NCBI RefSeq assembly: GCF_011752005.1
Contig: NZ_JAAIJZ010000001.1
Location: 372,001-436,000 of the forward strand
Reading direction: 5' to 3'
Length of the DNA: 64,000 nt
DNA from: Canibacter zhoujuaniae
GTDB lineage: Bacteria; Actinomycetota; Actinomycetes; Actinomycetales; Microbacteriaceae
Below are positions 26,628-37,676 of this stretch, piece by piece (position 1 is the stretch's first letter; each line of letters starts with the position of its first letter). The notes beneath the pieces were generated by a model. The model ran no database searches and was not told the DNA's origin. It saw only the letters and a program-made list of their open reading frames with translations. The translations under genes were made by a program, and so were the position numbers.

Positions 26628-29539
26628 TATTTACCGGCTGGGTGAGCTGCTAGCGCTTCTTTAAGGAAGCGACCGGTGTGACTTTCAGCTACCTGCGCAA
26701 CCTCTTCAGGGGTGCCCGCAGCAACCAGCGTGCCACCGCCTGAGCCGCCCTCAGGGCCGAGGTCAATTACCCAGTCTGCAGAGCGAATCATATCGAGATT
26801 GTGCTCAATAGTGATTACTGTGTTGCCCTTATCAACCAGAGTGTTGAGCACCTTTAAGAGCTTGCGCACATCTTCAAAATGCAGACCCGTGGTCGGCTCA
26901 TCAAGCACATAGACGGTGCGGCCGGTCGAACGCTTCTGCAGTTCAGTTGCAAGCTTCACCCGCTGTGCCTCACCACCGGACAAAGTTGTGGCCGCCTGCC
27001 CAAGCTGCACATAACCAAGCCCCACATCAACAAGAGTTTGCAGGTAGCGATAAATCGAGCTGATCGGCTGGAAGAACTCCGCCGCCTCTGAGATCGGCAT
27101 TTCTAGCACTTCAGAGATGTTCTTACCCTTGTATTTAATCTGCAGGGTTTCACGGTTGTAGCGTTTGCCGTCACACACCTCACACGGCACATACACATCG
27201 GGCAGGAAGTTCATCTCGATCTTCAACGTGCCATCACCCGAGCAAGCCTCACAACGCCCGCCCTTCACGTTGAAACTGAAGCGACCGGCAAGATAGCCGC
27301 GCACCTTAGCCTCTTGTGTTTCAGCAAACAGCGCACGAATTTTGTCAAACACACCGGTATAGGTTGCCGGGTTTGAGCGCGGAGTGCGCCCAATTGGCGC
27401 CTGGTCAACGTGCACGACCTTATCTAAATGTTCAAGCCCGTGCACCCGCTTATGCTTGCCCGGCAGCTGGTGTGCGCCGTTTAGTTTATTGGCGAGCACC
27501 CGGTAGAGGATATCGTTAACCAGCGTAGATTTGCCGGATCCGCTCACACCCGTCACCGCAGTAAACACACCGAGCGGGAATTTCACACTCAGCTCTTTAA
27601 GGTTGTTTGAGCGCGCACCAACAACCTCTAGCTGCCGTTTCTTATCTACCTTGCGACGTTTCTCGGGCGTCGCAATTACCTCGCGGCCAGAGATAAACGC
27701 ACCGGTTATCGACCGTTTATTTGCGCGTAAGTCGGAGACGGTGCCGGAATGAACAACCTCGCCGCCCTCAACACCTGCGCCCGGCCCAATGTCAACGATC
27801 CAGTCGGCAGCGTCGATAGTTTCTTCGTCGTGCTCAACAACGATTAGCGTGTTGCCGAGATCTCTAAGCCGTATCAGAGTGTCTATCAGACGGCGGTTGT
27901 CGCGCTGATGCAAACCAATAGAAGGCTCGTCAAGCACATACAGCACGCCGGTCAGGCCAGAGCCGATTTGCGTTGCCAGTCGAATCCGCTGCGCCTCACC
28001 GCCGGAGAGTGTGCCAGCAGCACGACCCAGAGTAAGGTAATTCAGCCCGACTTCAATTAGGAAGCTAAAACGCGCCCGAATCTCGCGCAGCACCTGTGCC
28101 GCAATCTTTGCCTCACGCTCGCTCAGAGTGAGCTCGTCAAAAAAGACCTGCGCCTCACCGAGACTGAGGTCAGCAACCTCAGAGATAGAAAGATCGTTCA
28201 CCGTCACCGCAAGCACCTCAGGTTTGAGACGCGCACCCTTACAGCTTGCGCACGGCACAGCGCGCAGCAGCTCAGCCCACTTTGCGCGCACATTATCGCT
28301 TTCTGCCTCCATATATTTGCGTTCAACATAGGAGATTGCGCCCTCAAAACCAGAGCGATACTTCACCTCACGGCCGTGACGGTTGCGATAGGCGACCTGC
28401 ACTTTAAAGTTTTTGCCGTAGAGCAGCATCTCTTGCACACGTGCAGGCAGATCTTCCCACGGTGTCTTAAGAGAGAAGTCGTGCTCAGCAGCTAAAGCCT
28501 GCAGCTGGTTTTGGAAGTAACTATAAAGCCCGCTGCCCTGCGTGCTCCACGGAATAATCACCCCTTCGGCGAGCGACAGCGTGGTGTCAGCCAAAACAAG
28601 GTCGGGGTCTGCCTGCAGGGAGGTGCCAAGCCCTGAGCAGGTTTCACACGCGCCAAAAGGTGCGTTAAACGAGAAGGTGCGCGGCTCAATTTCGCTGATC
28701 TGCACCGGGTGGTTGTTCGGGCAGCTGCGGTGCTCACTAAAACGGCGCACAGGCAACTCAGGCTCACCCGCACGAGCCGGGAAACTCACCTCAACAACTC
28801 CCCCGGTTAGTCGCAGCGAGGTCTCAATCGCGTCAGTGAGGCGACCAAGAATTGAATCTTTGCGCACCAGCCGGTCAACAACAACAGAAATGTAGTGCCA
28901 GTCACTCTTTTTCAAGGTCGGTGGTTCGCTCAAATGATGAGCCTGACCGTCAACGATAATGCGTGAGAAACCGTCAGCTGCTAATTCAGCAAAATAGTCA
29001 ACAAATTCGCCCTTCTTCTTTTCAACCACGGGAGCCAAAACCTGAAAGCGTGTGCCCTCTGGCATCTCCATGAGTGTGTCGGCAATCTGCTGCACGGTTT
29101 GTGATTGAATCAGCTCGCCACAAACCGGACAGTGCGGGATCCCGATGCGCGCCCACAAAAGACGCATATAGTCGTAAATCTCGGTAATCGTGCCAACCGT
29201 TGAACGCGGGTTGCGGTTGGTTGACTTCTGATCTATTGAAACTGCCGGGCTCAAGCCCTCAATAAAATCAACATCGGGCCTGTCAACCTGCCCCAAAAAC
29301 TGGCGCGCATATGCGCTGAGCGACTCAACGTAGCGGCGCTGACCCTCAGCAAAAACAGTGTCGAAAGCAAGGCTCGATTTACCGCTGCCGCTCAGGCCGG
29401 TAAAAACCACCAGGCTGTCGCGCGGAATGCTCACATCAACATTCTTCAGGTTGTGCACTCTGGCACCCTGCACTTTAATTTTTGCTTGCGCCAACGACTT
29501 TACAACCGGTTTTTTCACACTCTGCCTAGCTTTAGTCAC
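26627..29539 (-). CDS. uvrA: Excinuclease ABC subunit A
   Basis: UvrA is the damage-sensing ATPase. The 970-aa protein carries two ABC ATPase modules: Walker A GLSGSGKSSLAFDTVFAEGQ and its signature LSGGEAQRIRLATQIG, then GVSGSGKSTLVNDILY and LSGGEAQRVKLATELQ. Zinc-binding cysteine pairs appear (CEACSGDG and CEVCDG). The start is GTG at 29539. The gene has a 65-bp leader after uvrB and is coupled to uvrC. Confidence 0.97.
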   Translation of the reverse strand: MTKARQSVKKPVVKSLAQAKIKVQGARVHNLKNVDVSIPRDSLVVFTGLSGSGKSSLAFDTVFAEGQRRYVESLSAYARQFLGQVDRPDVDFIEGLSPAVSIDQKSTNRNPRSTVGTITEIYDYMRLLWARIGIPHCPVCGELIQSQTVQQIADTLMEMPEGTRFQVLAPVVEKKKGEFVDYFAELAADGFSRIIVDGQAHHLSEPPTLKKSDWHYISVVVDRLVRKDSILGRLTDAIETSLRLTGGVVEVSFPARAGEPELPVRRFSEHRSCPNNHPVQISEIEPRTFSFNAPFGACETCSGLGTSLQADPDLVLADTTLSLAEGVIIPWSTQGSGLYSYFQNQLQALAAEHDFSLKTPWEDLPARVQEMLLYGKNFKVQVAYRNRHGREVKYRSGFEGAISYVERKYMEAESDNVRAKWAELLRAVPCASCKGARLKPEVLAVTVNDLSISEVADLSLGEAQVFFDELTLSEREAKIAAQVLREIRARFSFLIEVGLNYLTLGRAAGTLSGGEAQRIRLATQIGSGLTGVLYVLDEPSIGLHQRDNRRLIDTLIRLRDLGNTLIVVEHDEETIDAADWIVDIGPGAGVEGGEVVHSGTVSDLRANKRSITGAFISGREVIATPEKRRKVDKKRQLEVVGARSNNLKELSVKFPLGVFTAVTGVSGSGKSTLVNDILYRVLANKLNGAHQLPGKHKRVHGLEHLDKVVHVDQAPIGRTPRSNPATYTGVFDKIRALFAETQEAKVRGYLAGRFSFNVKGGRCEACSGDGTLKIEMNFLPDVYVPCEVCDGKRYNRETLQIKYKGKNISEVLEMPISEAAEFFQPISSIYRYLQTLVDVGLGYVQLGQAATTLSGGEAQRVKLATELQKRSTGRTVYVLDEPTTGLHFEDVRKLLKVLNTLVDKGNTVITIEHNLDMIRSADWVIDLGPEGGSGGGTLVAAGTPEEVAQVAESHTGRFLKEALAAHPAGK

Positions 29540-29604
29540 CTATTAATTATATGGCAACAGCAAGAAGAAATAGAACATTCGTTCGAGAAAGCTGAATCAC
29601 GTCG

Positions 29605-31659
<2,055 letters not shown>

Positions 31660-31660
31660 T

Positions 31661-32074
31661 TTATGCGAACCAGAGAGCTATTTCGCGTGCGGCTGATTCT
31701 TCGCTATCGCTGCCGTGCACAAGATTCTGCTGCACTTTTAAGCCCCAGTCGCGGCCGAGATCACCGCGGATGGTGCCTGGTGCGGCGGTGGTTGGATCGG
31801 TGGTACCGGCCAGGGCACGGAACCCTTCAATGACGCGGTCGCCGGTCAGGCGGATAGCAACCGTTGGGCCGCTTGTCATAAACTCCAGCAGCGGCTCATA
31901 AAACGGCTTCCCCGCGTGCTCAGCATAGTGTTCTGCGAGAAGTTCACGGTTTGGCTGCACAAATCGCAAATCTGCAATAACGTAGCCCTTCGCCTCGATA
32001 CGACGCAAAATTTCGCCTGTCAGCTGACGTTTCACCCCGTCTGGCTTGACAAGCACGAGCGTTTCTTGAGACAT
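31661..32074 (-). CDS. ndk: Nucleoside diphosphate kinase
   Basis: The 137-aa enzyme phosphorylates nucleoside diphosphates using a phosphohistidine intermediate. It has LVKPDGVKRQLTGEI at the N-terminus and the active-site His in NLVHGSDSEESA. GGGGGAG precedes the ATG. It lies between the folC region and uvrB on the same strand. Confidence 0.96.
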   Translation of the reverse strand: MSQETLVLVKPDGVKRQLTGEILRRIEAKGYVIADLRFVQPNRELLAEHYAEHAGKPFYEPLLEFMTSGPTVAIRLTGDRVIEGFRALAGTTDPTTAAPGTIRGDLGRDWGLKVQQNLVHGSDSEESAAREIALWFA

Positions 32075-32122
32075 CTCTCCCCCAATAATTTAAAAACTTA
32101 GAGCTAGGTTAAATTGTATGCT

Positions 32123-32566
32123 TTAGCGCTGGAATTTTTCTGGGTTTGCCGCCCATGCTGCGCGCATTCGGTCAATCTGCTTGCCCTTAATCATCGCGAA
32201 GACCCACAGCCCGCCAAACAGGACTGCCACAATCAGCGTTGCTGGCAGGAAAAAAGCGGCAGCGAAAAGAATAATTTGCACTAGCCAGCCGACGGTGATA
32301 CCAATCGGTGTGCGCATGACGAGAAGCGCAACAACGCACAGCGCACAGAGAATAAGACCTGCGTAAATTCCAATTTGTGGCGGATCAAAAACGTTAAGCC
32401 CGTACATCGTCATGCCCACCAGGAAAATGATAATAATTTCAAACCCGAGCGCGATTGACGCAAGGGCTTTCTGGGTTGAGCCACGGCCGTGGTGCCCGCC
32501 AGAGAGCCGGTTTGCGTAGTTAACTCCCGCGCGCTCAGACGGCGACAGTTCAAGATCGTCAGCCAT
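32123..32566 (-). CDS. DUF4233-type integral membrane protein downstream of folC
   Basis: The 147-aa protein has four hydrophobic helices (about 35-57, 63-85, 87-105 and 108-130) and a short basic tail. It corresponds to the membrane protein commonly found directly after folC in actinobacteria (DUF4233). Its function is unknown. The ATG overlaps the folC stop (TAATG), so it is in the ileS-folC operon. Confidence 0.8.
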   Translation of the reverse strand: MADDLELSPSERAGVNYANRLSGGHHGRGSTQKALASIALGFEIIIIFLVGMTMYGLNVFDPPQIGIYAGLILCALCVVALLVMRTPIGITVGWLVQIILFAAAFFLPATLIVAVLFGGLWVFAMIKGKQIDRMRAAWAANPEKFQR

Positions 32567-34113
32567 TACCAGCCCTCTTCTTTCGCAATCGCTATTGCGG
32601 ATCCCGCGAGCAACACAGATCCGGCCACGAGTATACCGCGGCCTGCATCCTCTGCCGCCCAGTCGTAAGCAGCGGTTAGACCGTCAAATGTTGACTCAGC
32701 AACCCACAGATTATCGTGCGCAGCAAGCTCACTCGCCTCAACGAGGCTGTGCAGCTGCGTGACATCAAGGGTGCGCGGTGAATCAACCGGCACCAAAATC
32801 ACCTGCTCACCCAATTGGGCGAGCTGCGTCAGCACCCCCGTAGCGTCTTTATCGGCGAGCACACCGGCAACAACCGTGGTTTCTGAAAACGCGAAGTTCT
32901 CGGTGAACGCTTGGCTCAGCGCGGCGGTGCCGTGCGGGTTGTGCGCCGCGTCAACAACGATAGTTGGGTTCTGTGTCAGCACCTGTAAGCGACCGGGTGA
33001 GACAACCGCAGCAAGAGCAGCCTCTACAGTTTCACTGTCGAGCGCGCGTGGGGCAAAGAAAGCAGCAACAGCGGCCAGCGCCGTTGCGGCGTTTTCACCC
33101 TGATGTGCTCCCATGAGCGGCACAAAAAGATCTTCGAGCGTGTAATCTCCCTGACCGTCGGTCAGGCGCACGGAGATCAACCGCCCGCCCACGGCAACCT
33201 GGTTTTGCAACAGCTCATACTGTGCTCCTGCCGCAACAACTTCTGCATTTTGTTGGCTGGCAAAATCTTGCAGTTCCGCCTGGGCTTCCGGGCGCTGCGA
33301 TGCGAAAACAGCTTTTGATTCAGGTTTTATGATCCGCGCTTTAGTTGCCGCAATTTCAGCAATAGTGTCGCCGAGAATCCCTGTGTGATCGAGCGCCACC
33401 GGGGTCACTACAGCAACCTCTGCATTCGCAATATTGGTTGCATCCCACTCACCGCCCATACCCACTTCGATCACCGCAATTTCAACCGGGGCGTCCGCAA
33501 AAAGTGCATAACCGAGCACAGCGAGCGCCTCAAAGAATGTGATCCGTCCCTGCCCCTGTGCTTCTAACTCAGCGTCAACCACTTCTAGCGCCAGCTGCAT
33601 CGACTCCCAAACTGTCGCCAACTGCACGCCGTCTACCGGTTCACCATCGATACAAAAGCGTTCGGTGAAGCTCACCAGGTGTGGGCTCGTGAAGAGCCCG
33701 GTGCGCATGCCGTGCGCTCTGAGCAGTGCCTCAATCATGCGTGCGGTTGAGGTTTTTCCGTTCGTGCCGGCAACCATAATCACCGGGTAGAGATCCTGCG
33801 GGCGCCCCACCAAATCAGCCAGTCGTTTCACCGGCTCAATGCGTGGGCGCGGTGTGGCCTCACCGACGCGGGTCATAAGCTCATCGAGCACCAGCTGCGC
33901 AGCCCTCTTTGACTCAGTGCCGTAAATTTCTGCGTGCACCTTTAAGGCTGCGGCGCTCAGCTGTTCGACGGCTGCGCCGTCGTCGGTGGCGTCGTCATCG
34001 TCAAGCAGCGGGTTGAGCATTTTCGCCATTGCCACTGCTTCTGCCTTCGCAGCGTCAGCAGTGATACCGGCCTCACGGTTTGCGGCATCCCACGGGTCTA
34101 ATTCTTGAGTCAT
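32566..34113 (-). CDS. folC: Bifunctional folylpolyglutamate / dihydrofolate synthase
   Basis: FolC adds glutamate to folates. The 515-aa Mur-ligase-fold protein has the ATP loop MVAGTNGKTSTARMIEALLR, GLFTSPHLVSFTERFCIDG, VGMGGEWDATNI, and DAAHNPHGTAALSQAF. The N-terminus carries about 45 extra acidic residues (with DDDDATDD), a feature that varies between species. The start overlaps the ileS stop (TAATG). Confidence 0.95.
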   Translation of the reverse strand: MTQELDPWDAANREAGITADAAKAEAVAMAKMLNPLLDDDDATDDGAAVEQLSAAALKVHAEIYGTESKRAAQLVLDELMTRVGEATPRPRIEPVKRLADLVGRPQDLYPVIMVAGTNGKTSTARMIEALLRAHGMRTGLFTSPHLVSFTERFCIDGEPVDGVQLATVWESMQLALEVVDAELEAQGQGRITFFEALAVLGYALFADAPVEIAVIEVGMGGEWDATNIANAEVAVVTPVALDHTGILGDTIAEIAATKARIIKPESKAVFASQRPEAQAELQDFASQQNAEVVAAGAQYELLQNQVAVGGRLISVRLTDGQGDYTLEDLFVPLMGAHQGENAATALAAVAAFFAPRALDSETVEAALAAVVSPGRLQVLTQNPTIVVDAAHNPHGTAALSQAFTENFAFSETTVVAGVLADKDATGVLTQLAQLGEQVILVPVDSPRTLDVTQLHSLVEASELAAHDNLWVAESTFDGLTAAYDWAAEDAGRGILVAGSVLLAGSAIAIAKEEGW

Positions 34114-37100
34114 TACTGCGCTGCACCCTCTGCATCCACCGTTACCACAATTGGAGCCTTTTCAACGCCCAGCGCTTTAGCTATCGCGATACGCGCGATC
34201 CTGTCGCTGATCTGTTTGTTGCCGGCGTTTGCAAGCGCAGCAACATCGTCAGTTGCCTGCACGTTGAAGGCGACAGCGAGTGTTTCACCGCTGATGAGTG
34301 CGGCGTGTTCTTCCAAGGCGGCAGCGTATTCGGGGGCAACATTCACAGCGAGCACAATGCGATCACTCACATCAAGGCCCGCCTGTTTGCGCGCCTCCTG
34401 AATCGCGCGCACAGCGTCACGGGCAATCCCCTCAGCTTCAAGCTCCGGCGTAGTTTCGGTGTTTAGCAGCACAAAACCACCGCCAGCCAAAAGCGCTAGC
34501 GCAACACCAGCAGCTTCACCATCGCCCGCCGACAGGGTGAGCTCGTACTCCCCCTCTTGAAGTTCAACACCACCGGCGGTGACAACACCATCAACCTCTG
34601 ACCAGTCGCCACTCTTCGCGCCCTTAATCGCTTGCTGCACAGCTTTGCCGATGCGCGGTCCGGCAGCGCGGGCGTTAACGGTGAGGTTTGAGGTGATGCC
34701 GTATTTTGCGGCCGCATCATCTGTCAGCTGTGAGAATTCAACCTGACGCACGTTTAATTCGTCGCACAGCAGCGCCGCAAACGGCTCCAGTGCTGCTGGT
34801 TGGGTGCTCACCACGGTCAGCTTCTGTAGCGGCAGGCGCACGCGCAGCTGCTTAGCCTTGCGCAGGCTCAACGCTTGTGAAGTTATCTGGCGCACCTCGT
34901 CCATAGCTGACACAAGTTCCGCGTCGTATGGAAGAGAGGCAGCATCAGGCCAGTCGGTGAGGTGCACAGAACGACCGCCTGTCAGCCCCTGCCAAATCTC
35001 TTCAGTAACCAGCGGCGCTAGTGGTGCGGCTGTGCGGGTTAGCACTTCGAGCACCGTAAACAGGGTGTTAAAGGCTTCACGGTTGCTGTCTTTGCCGTTT
35101 TCACCGTTGACACCCTCCCAGAAGCGGTCGCGCGAGCCGCGCACATACCAGTTGGTGAGCACCTCGGCAAAGTCGCGCAAAACAGCTGCAGCGGTTGTTG
35201 TGTCAAGATTTTCAAGAGCGTTTTCGGTTGCAACAACAGCGTCCCTAAGCTTTGCCAGAATATAGCGGTCGAGCTCATTCGTGCTGCCGGTGTCAAACTG
35301 CGGCTCAAACCCGTCTGCATTTGCATACAGGGTGAAGAAATACCAGGTGTTCCAGAGCGGCAGCAAAAACTGTCGCACACCCTCACGGATCCCCGCTTCT
35401 GTGACGATCAGGTTGCCGCCTCTCACAACCGGTGAGGCCATCAGGAACCACCGCATAGCGTCAGAACCGTCGCGTTCAAAAACCTCGTTGACATCGGGAT
35501 AGTTGCGCAGCGACTTCGACATTTTGTTGCCGTCACTGCCGAGCACAATGCCGTGACTGATGCAGTTTTTAAATGCCGGGCGGTCAAACAGTGCGGTCGC
35601 TAACACGTGCTGCACATAGAACCAACCGCGAGTTTGCCCGATATATTCAACGATGAAATCTGCCGGTTGGTGTGTCTCGAACCAGTCTTGATTTTCGAAG
35701 GGATAGTGCACCTGCGCGAACGGCATTGAACCGGAGTCAAACCACACGTCGAGCACGTCTTCGATCCGCCGCAGTTTACTCTTACCCGTCGGATCGTTCG
35801 GGTTGGGTTTCACAAGCTCGTCAATATACGGTCGGTGCAGATCAACCTCGCCCTGTTCGTTGCGTGGCAGAGTGCCAAAGCCGGCTTCAAGCTCAGCAAC
35901 AGATCCGTAGACCTCAACGCACGGATATTCGGGATCGTCACTCACCCAAACCGGGATCGGTGTGCCCCAGAAGCGGTTTCGACTGATCGACCAGTCGCGC
36001 GCCCCCTCTAGCCACTTCCCAAACTGCCCGTACTTCACATTTTCTGGCACCCAGTTAATTGCCTCATTGGTTTCGAGCAGGCGATCCTTAAAATCGGTAA
36101 CGCGCACAAACCAGCTTGAAACAGCCTTATACATAAGCGGCGTGCGGCAGCGCCAGCAGTGCGGGTATGAGTGCTCATAGCTGGCCTCACGCAGCAGTCG
36201 GTGATCTGCTTTCAAAACATTAATAATGGTGCGGTTTGCTTCAAAAGCTTGCACACCAGCGATATCGTTCAGCGGCCCGCCCCGGAACAGTGGCAGGAAT
36301 TCAGCGGCGTCATCAACAGACAGAATGACTGGAATGCCATACCGCTGATTGACGAGCATATCTTCTTCACCGTAGGCGGTTGCCTGATGCACAATACCGG
36401 TGCCGTCTTCGGTTGTGACATAGTCTGCAACGGTGAAGATCCAAGCGTTTTCAGTGCCCCAGGTTGCAGCGTCGCTAAAGGTGTCCCACAGCGGCTGGTA
36501 CTCTACATATTCAAGCTGTGATCCCTTAATAACCCAGGTCGCAGCAGCTAGCGCAGCAGCCGGCTCAGCATAACCAAGCTCTTTTGCGTGCGCGGCAACT
36601 CGATCCTTTGCCAGCAGGTATTTTGCGGTGCCCGCTGCTCCCCCGTCGGCAGCACCGTTTTCGCCCGCTGGCACTACGACATAGTCAACCTCTGGGCCGA
36701 CCGCAACCGAGAAGTTGGTTGGCAGCGTCCATGGCGTGGTCGTCCAGGCGAGGGCGCGCACACCCTCGAGGCCAAGCTCGCTAGCTTTCGCACCAATAAG
36801 CGGGAATGTTACCGTCACAGACGGATCCTGCCGCATCTGATAGACGTCATCGTCCATGCGCAGCTCGTGGTTTGACAGCGGTGTCTGGTCGCGCCAGCAG
36901 TAGGGCAGAATGCGCTGCCCCTCATAGGCCAGACCCTTTTTATAGAGCTCTGCGAACGCCCAAATGACGCTCTCCATGTATTCGATATTCAGGGTCTTGT
37001 AGTCGTTTTCAAAGTCCACCCAGCGCGCCTGGCGGGTCACATACTCTTCCCACTCGCGTGTGTACTGCAGCACAGACTCGCGTGCTTTCGCGTTGAACTT

Positions 37101-37478
37101 ATCGATCCCCATATCGAGAATCTCTTGCTTCTCGGTCAGCCCCAGCTGCTTCATTGCCTCCAGTTCGGCCGGCAGCCCGTGGGTGTCCCACCCGAAGCGG
37201 CGCTCCACCTTCTTGCCGCGCATCGTCTGGAAACGGGGGAAAATGTCTTTCGCATACCCGGTGAGCAGGTGCCCATAGTGTGGCAAACCGTTCGCGAACG
37301 GTGGGCCGTCGTTAAAAACCCACTCTGCCGCACCATCACGCTGCGCAATAGACTGCTTAAAGGTGTCGTCCTGCTTCCAAAACGCTAAAATTTCGCGTTC
37401 GATAGCGGGAAAATTAGGTGCGGGGGTGACACCAAACGCAGCACCGCTGCCCGTGTTCTGTTTGCGCGGAAAGATCAT
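34113..37478 (-). CDS. ileS: Isoleucyl-tRNA synthetase (type 2, eukaryote-like)
   Basis: The 1121-aa class I synthetase charges tRNA-Ile. The HIGH-box variant is HYGH in GLPHYGHLLTGYAKDIFP and the KMSKS loop reads NKMSKSLRNYPD. The HYGH motif and long C-terminal region place it in the IleS2-like group usual in actinobacteria. The editing domain follows DYVTTEDGTGIVHQATAYG. Translation is preceded by GGAG and the gene is controlled by the T-box just upstream. Confidence 0.96.
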   Translation of the reverse strand: MIFPRKQNTGSGAAFGVTPAPNFPAIEREILAFWKQDDTFKQSIAQRDGAAEWVFNDGPPFANGLPHYGHLLTGYAKDIFPRFQTMRGKKVERRFGWDTHGLPAELEAMKQLGLTEKQEILDMGIDKFNAKARESVLQYTREWEEYVTRQARWVDFENDYKTLNIEYMESVIWAFAELYKKGLAYEGQRILPYCWRDQTPLSNHELRMDDDVYQMRQDPSVTVTFPLIGAKASELGLEGVRALAWTTTPWTLPTNFSVAVGPEVDYVVVPAGENGAADGGAAGTAKYLLAKDRVAAHAKELGYAEPAAALAAATWVIKGSQLEYVEYQPLWDTFSDAATWGTENAWIFTVADYVTTEDGTGIVHQATAYGEEDMLVNQRYGIPVILSVDDAAEFLPLFRGGPLNDIAGVQAFEANRTIINVLKADHRLLREASYEHSYPHCWRCRTPLMYKAVSSWFVRVTDFKDRLLETNEAINWVPENVKYGQFGKWLEGARDWSISRNRFWGTPIPVWVSDDPEYPCVEVYGSVAELEAGFGTLPRNEQGEVDLHRPYIDELVKPNPNDPTGKSKLRRIEDVLDVWFDSGSMPFAQVHYPFENQDWFETHQPADFIVEYIGQTRGWFYVQHVLATALFDRPAFKNCISHGIVLGSDGNKMSKSLRNYPDVNEVFERDGSDAMRWFLMASPVVRGGNLIVTEAGIREGVRQFLLPLWNTWYFFTLYANADGFEPQFDTGSTNELDRYILAKLRDAVVATENALENLDTTTAAAVLRDFAEVLTNWYVRGSRDRFWEGVNGENGKDSNREAFNTLFTVLEVLTRTAAPLAPLVTEEIWQGLTGGRSVHLTDWPDAASLPYDAELVSAMDEVRQITSQALSLRKAKQLRVRLPLQKLTVVSTQPAALEPFAALLCDELNVRQVEFSQLTDDAAAKYGITSNLTVNARAAGPRIGKAVQQAIKGAKSGDWSEVDGVVTAGGVELQEGEYELTLSAGDGEAAGVALALLAGGGFVLLNTETTPELEAEGIARDAVRAIQEARKQAGLDVSDRIVLAVNVAPEYAAALEEHAALISGETLAVAFNVQATDDVAALANAGNKQISDRIARIAIAKALGVEKAPIVVTVDAEGAAQ

Positions 37479-37488
37479 CTCGGTTTAC

Positions 37489-37676
37489 TCCAGCTCACAT
37501 TGTTCACTAACACGCTGGGACGAGATTGCTCCCGCGGTACCACCCCGCATTGCCGCAAGAGCGGCCACTTCATGCTGGCTTTACGCGCCACAACGCCCGG
37601 TTCTAATAGGCGACCCAGTAATGGGCTGCTGTTCTTCCAGGAACTCCCCGGTGATAGCCGGATCTTCGTCAGACTA
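37489..37676 (-). promoter_or_regulatory. T-box riboswitch of ileS, isoleucine specifier
   Basis: The minus strand upstream of ileS contains the conserved T-box bulge TGGTACCGCGG (37542-37532), preceded by a GC-rich stem and followed by GGGAGCAATCTCGTCCC, the antisequestrator/sequestrator region. About 120 nt earlier, in a short stem I, the loop contains ATC (37655-37653), the isoleucine codon that would pair with the tRNA-Ile anticodon. No strong terminator follows. The ribosome site GGAG lies at the end of the element, so control is probably translational, as known for actinobacterial ileS T-boxes. A TAGAAT -10-like box lies at its start near 37680. Confidence 0.88.

Noticed and set aside
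26640..29540. Long open frames opposite uvrA, and similarly opposite tkt, ileS and valS
   Set aside because: They are shadows caused by the codon bias of the real genes and lack ribosome sites or recognisable motifs.
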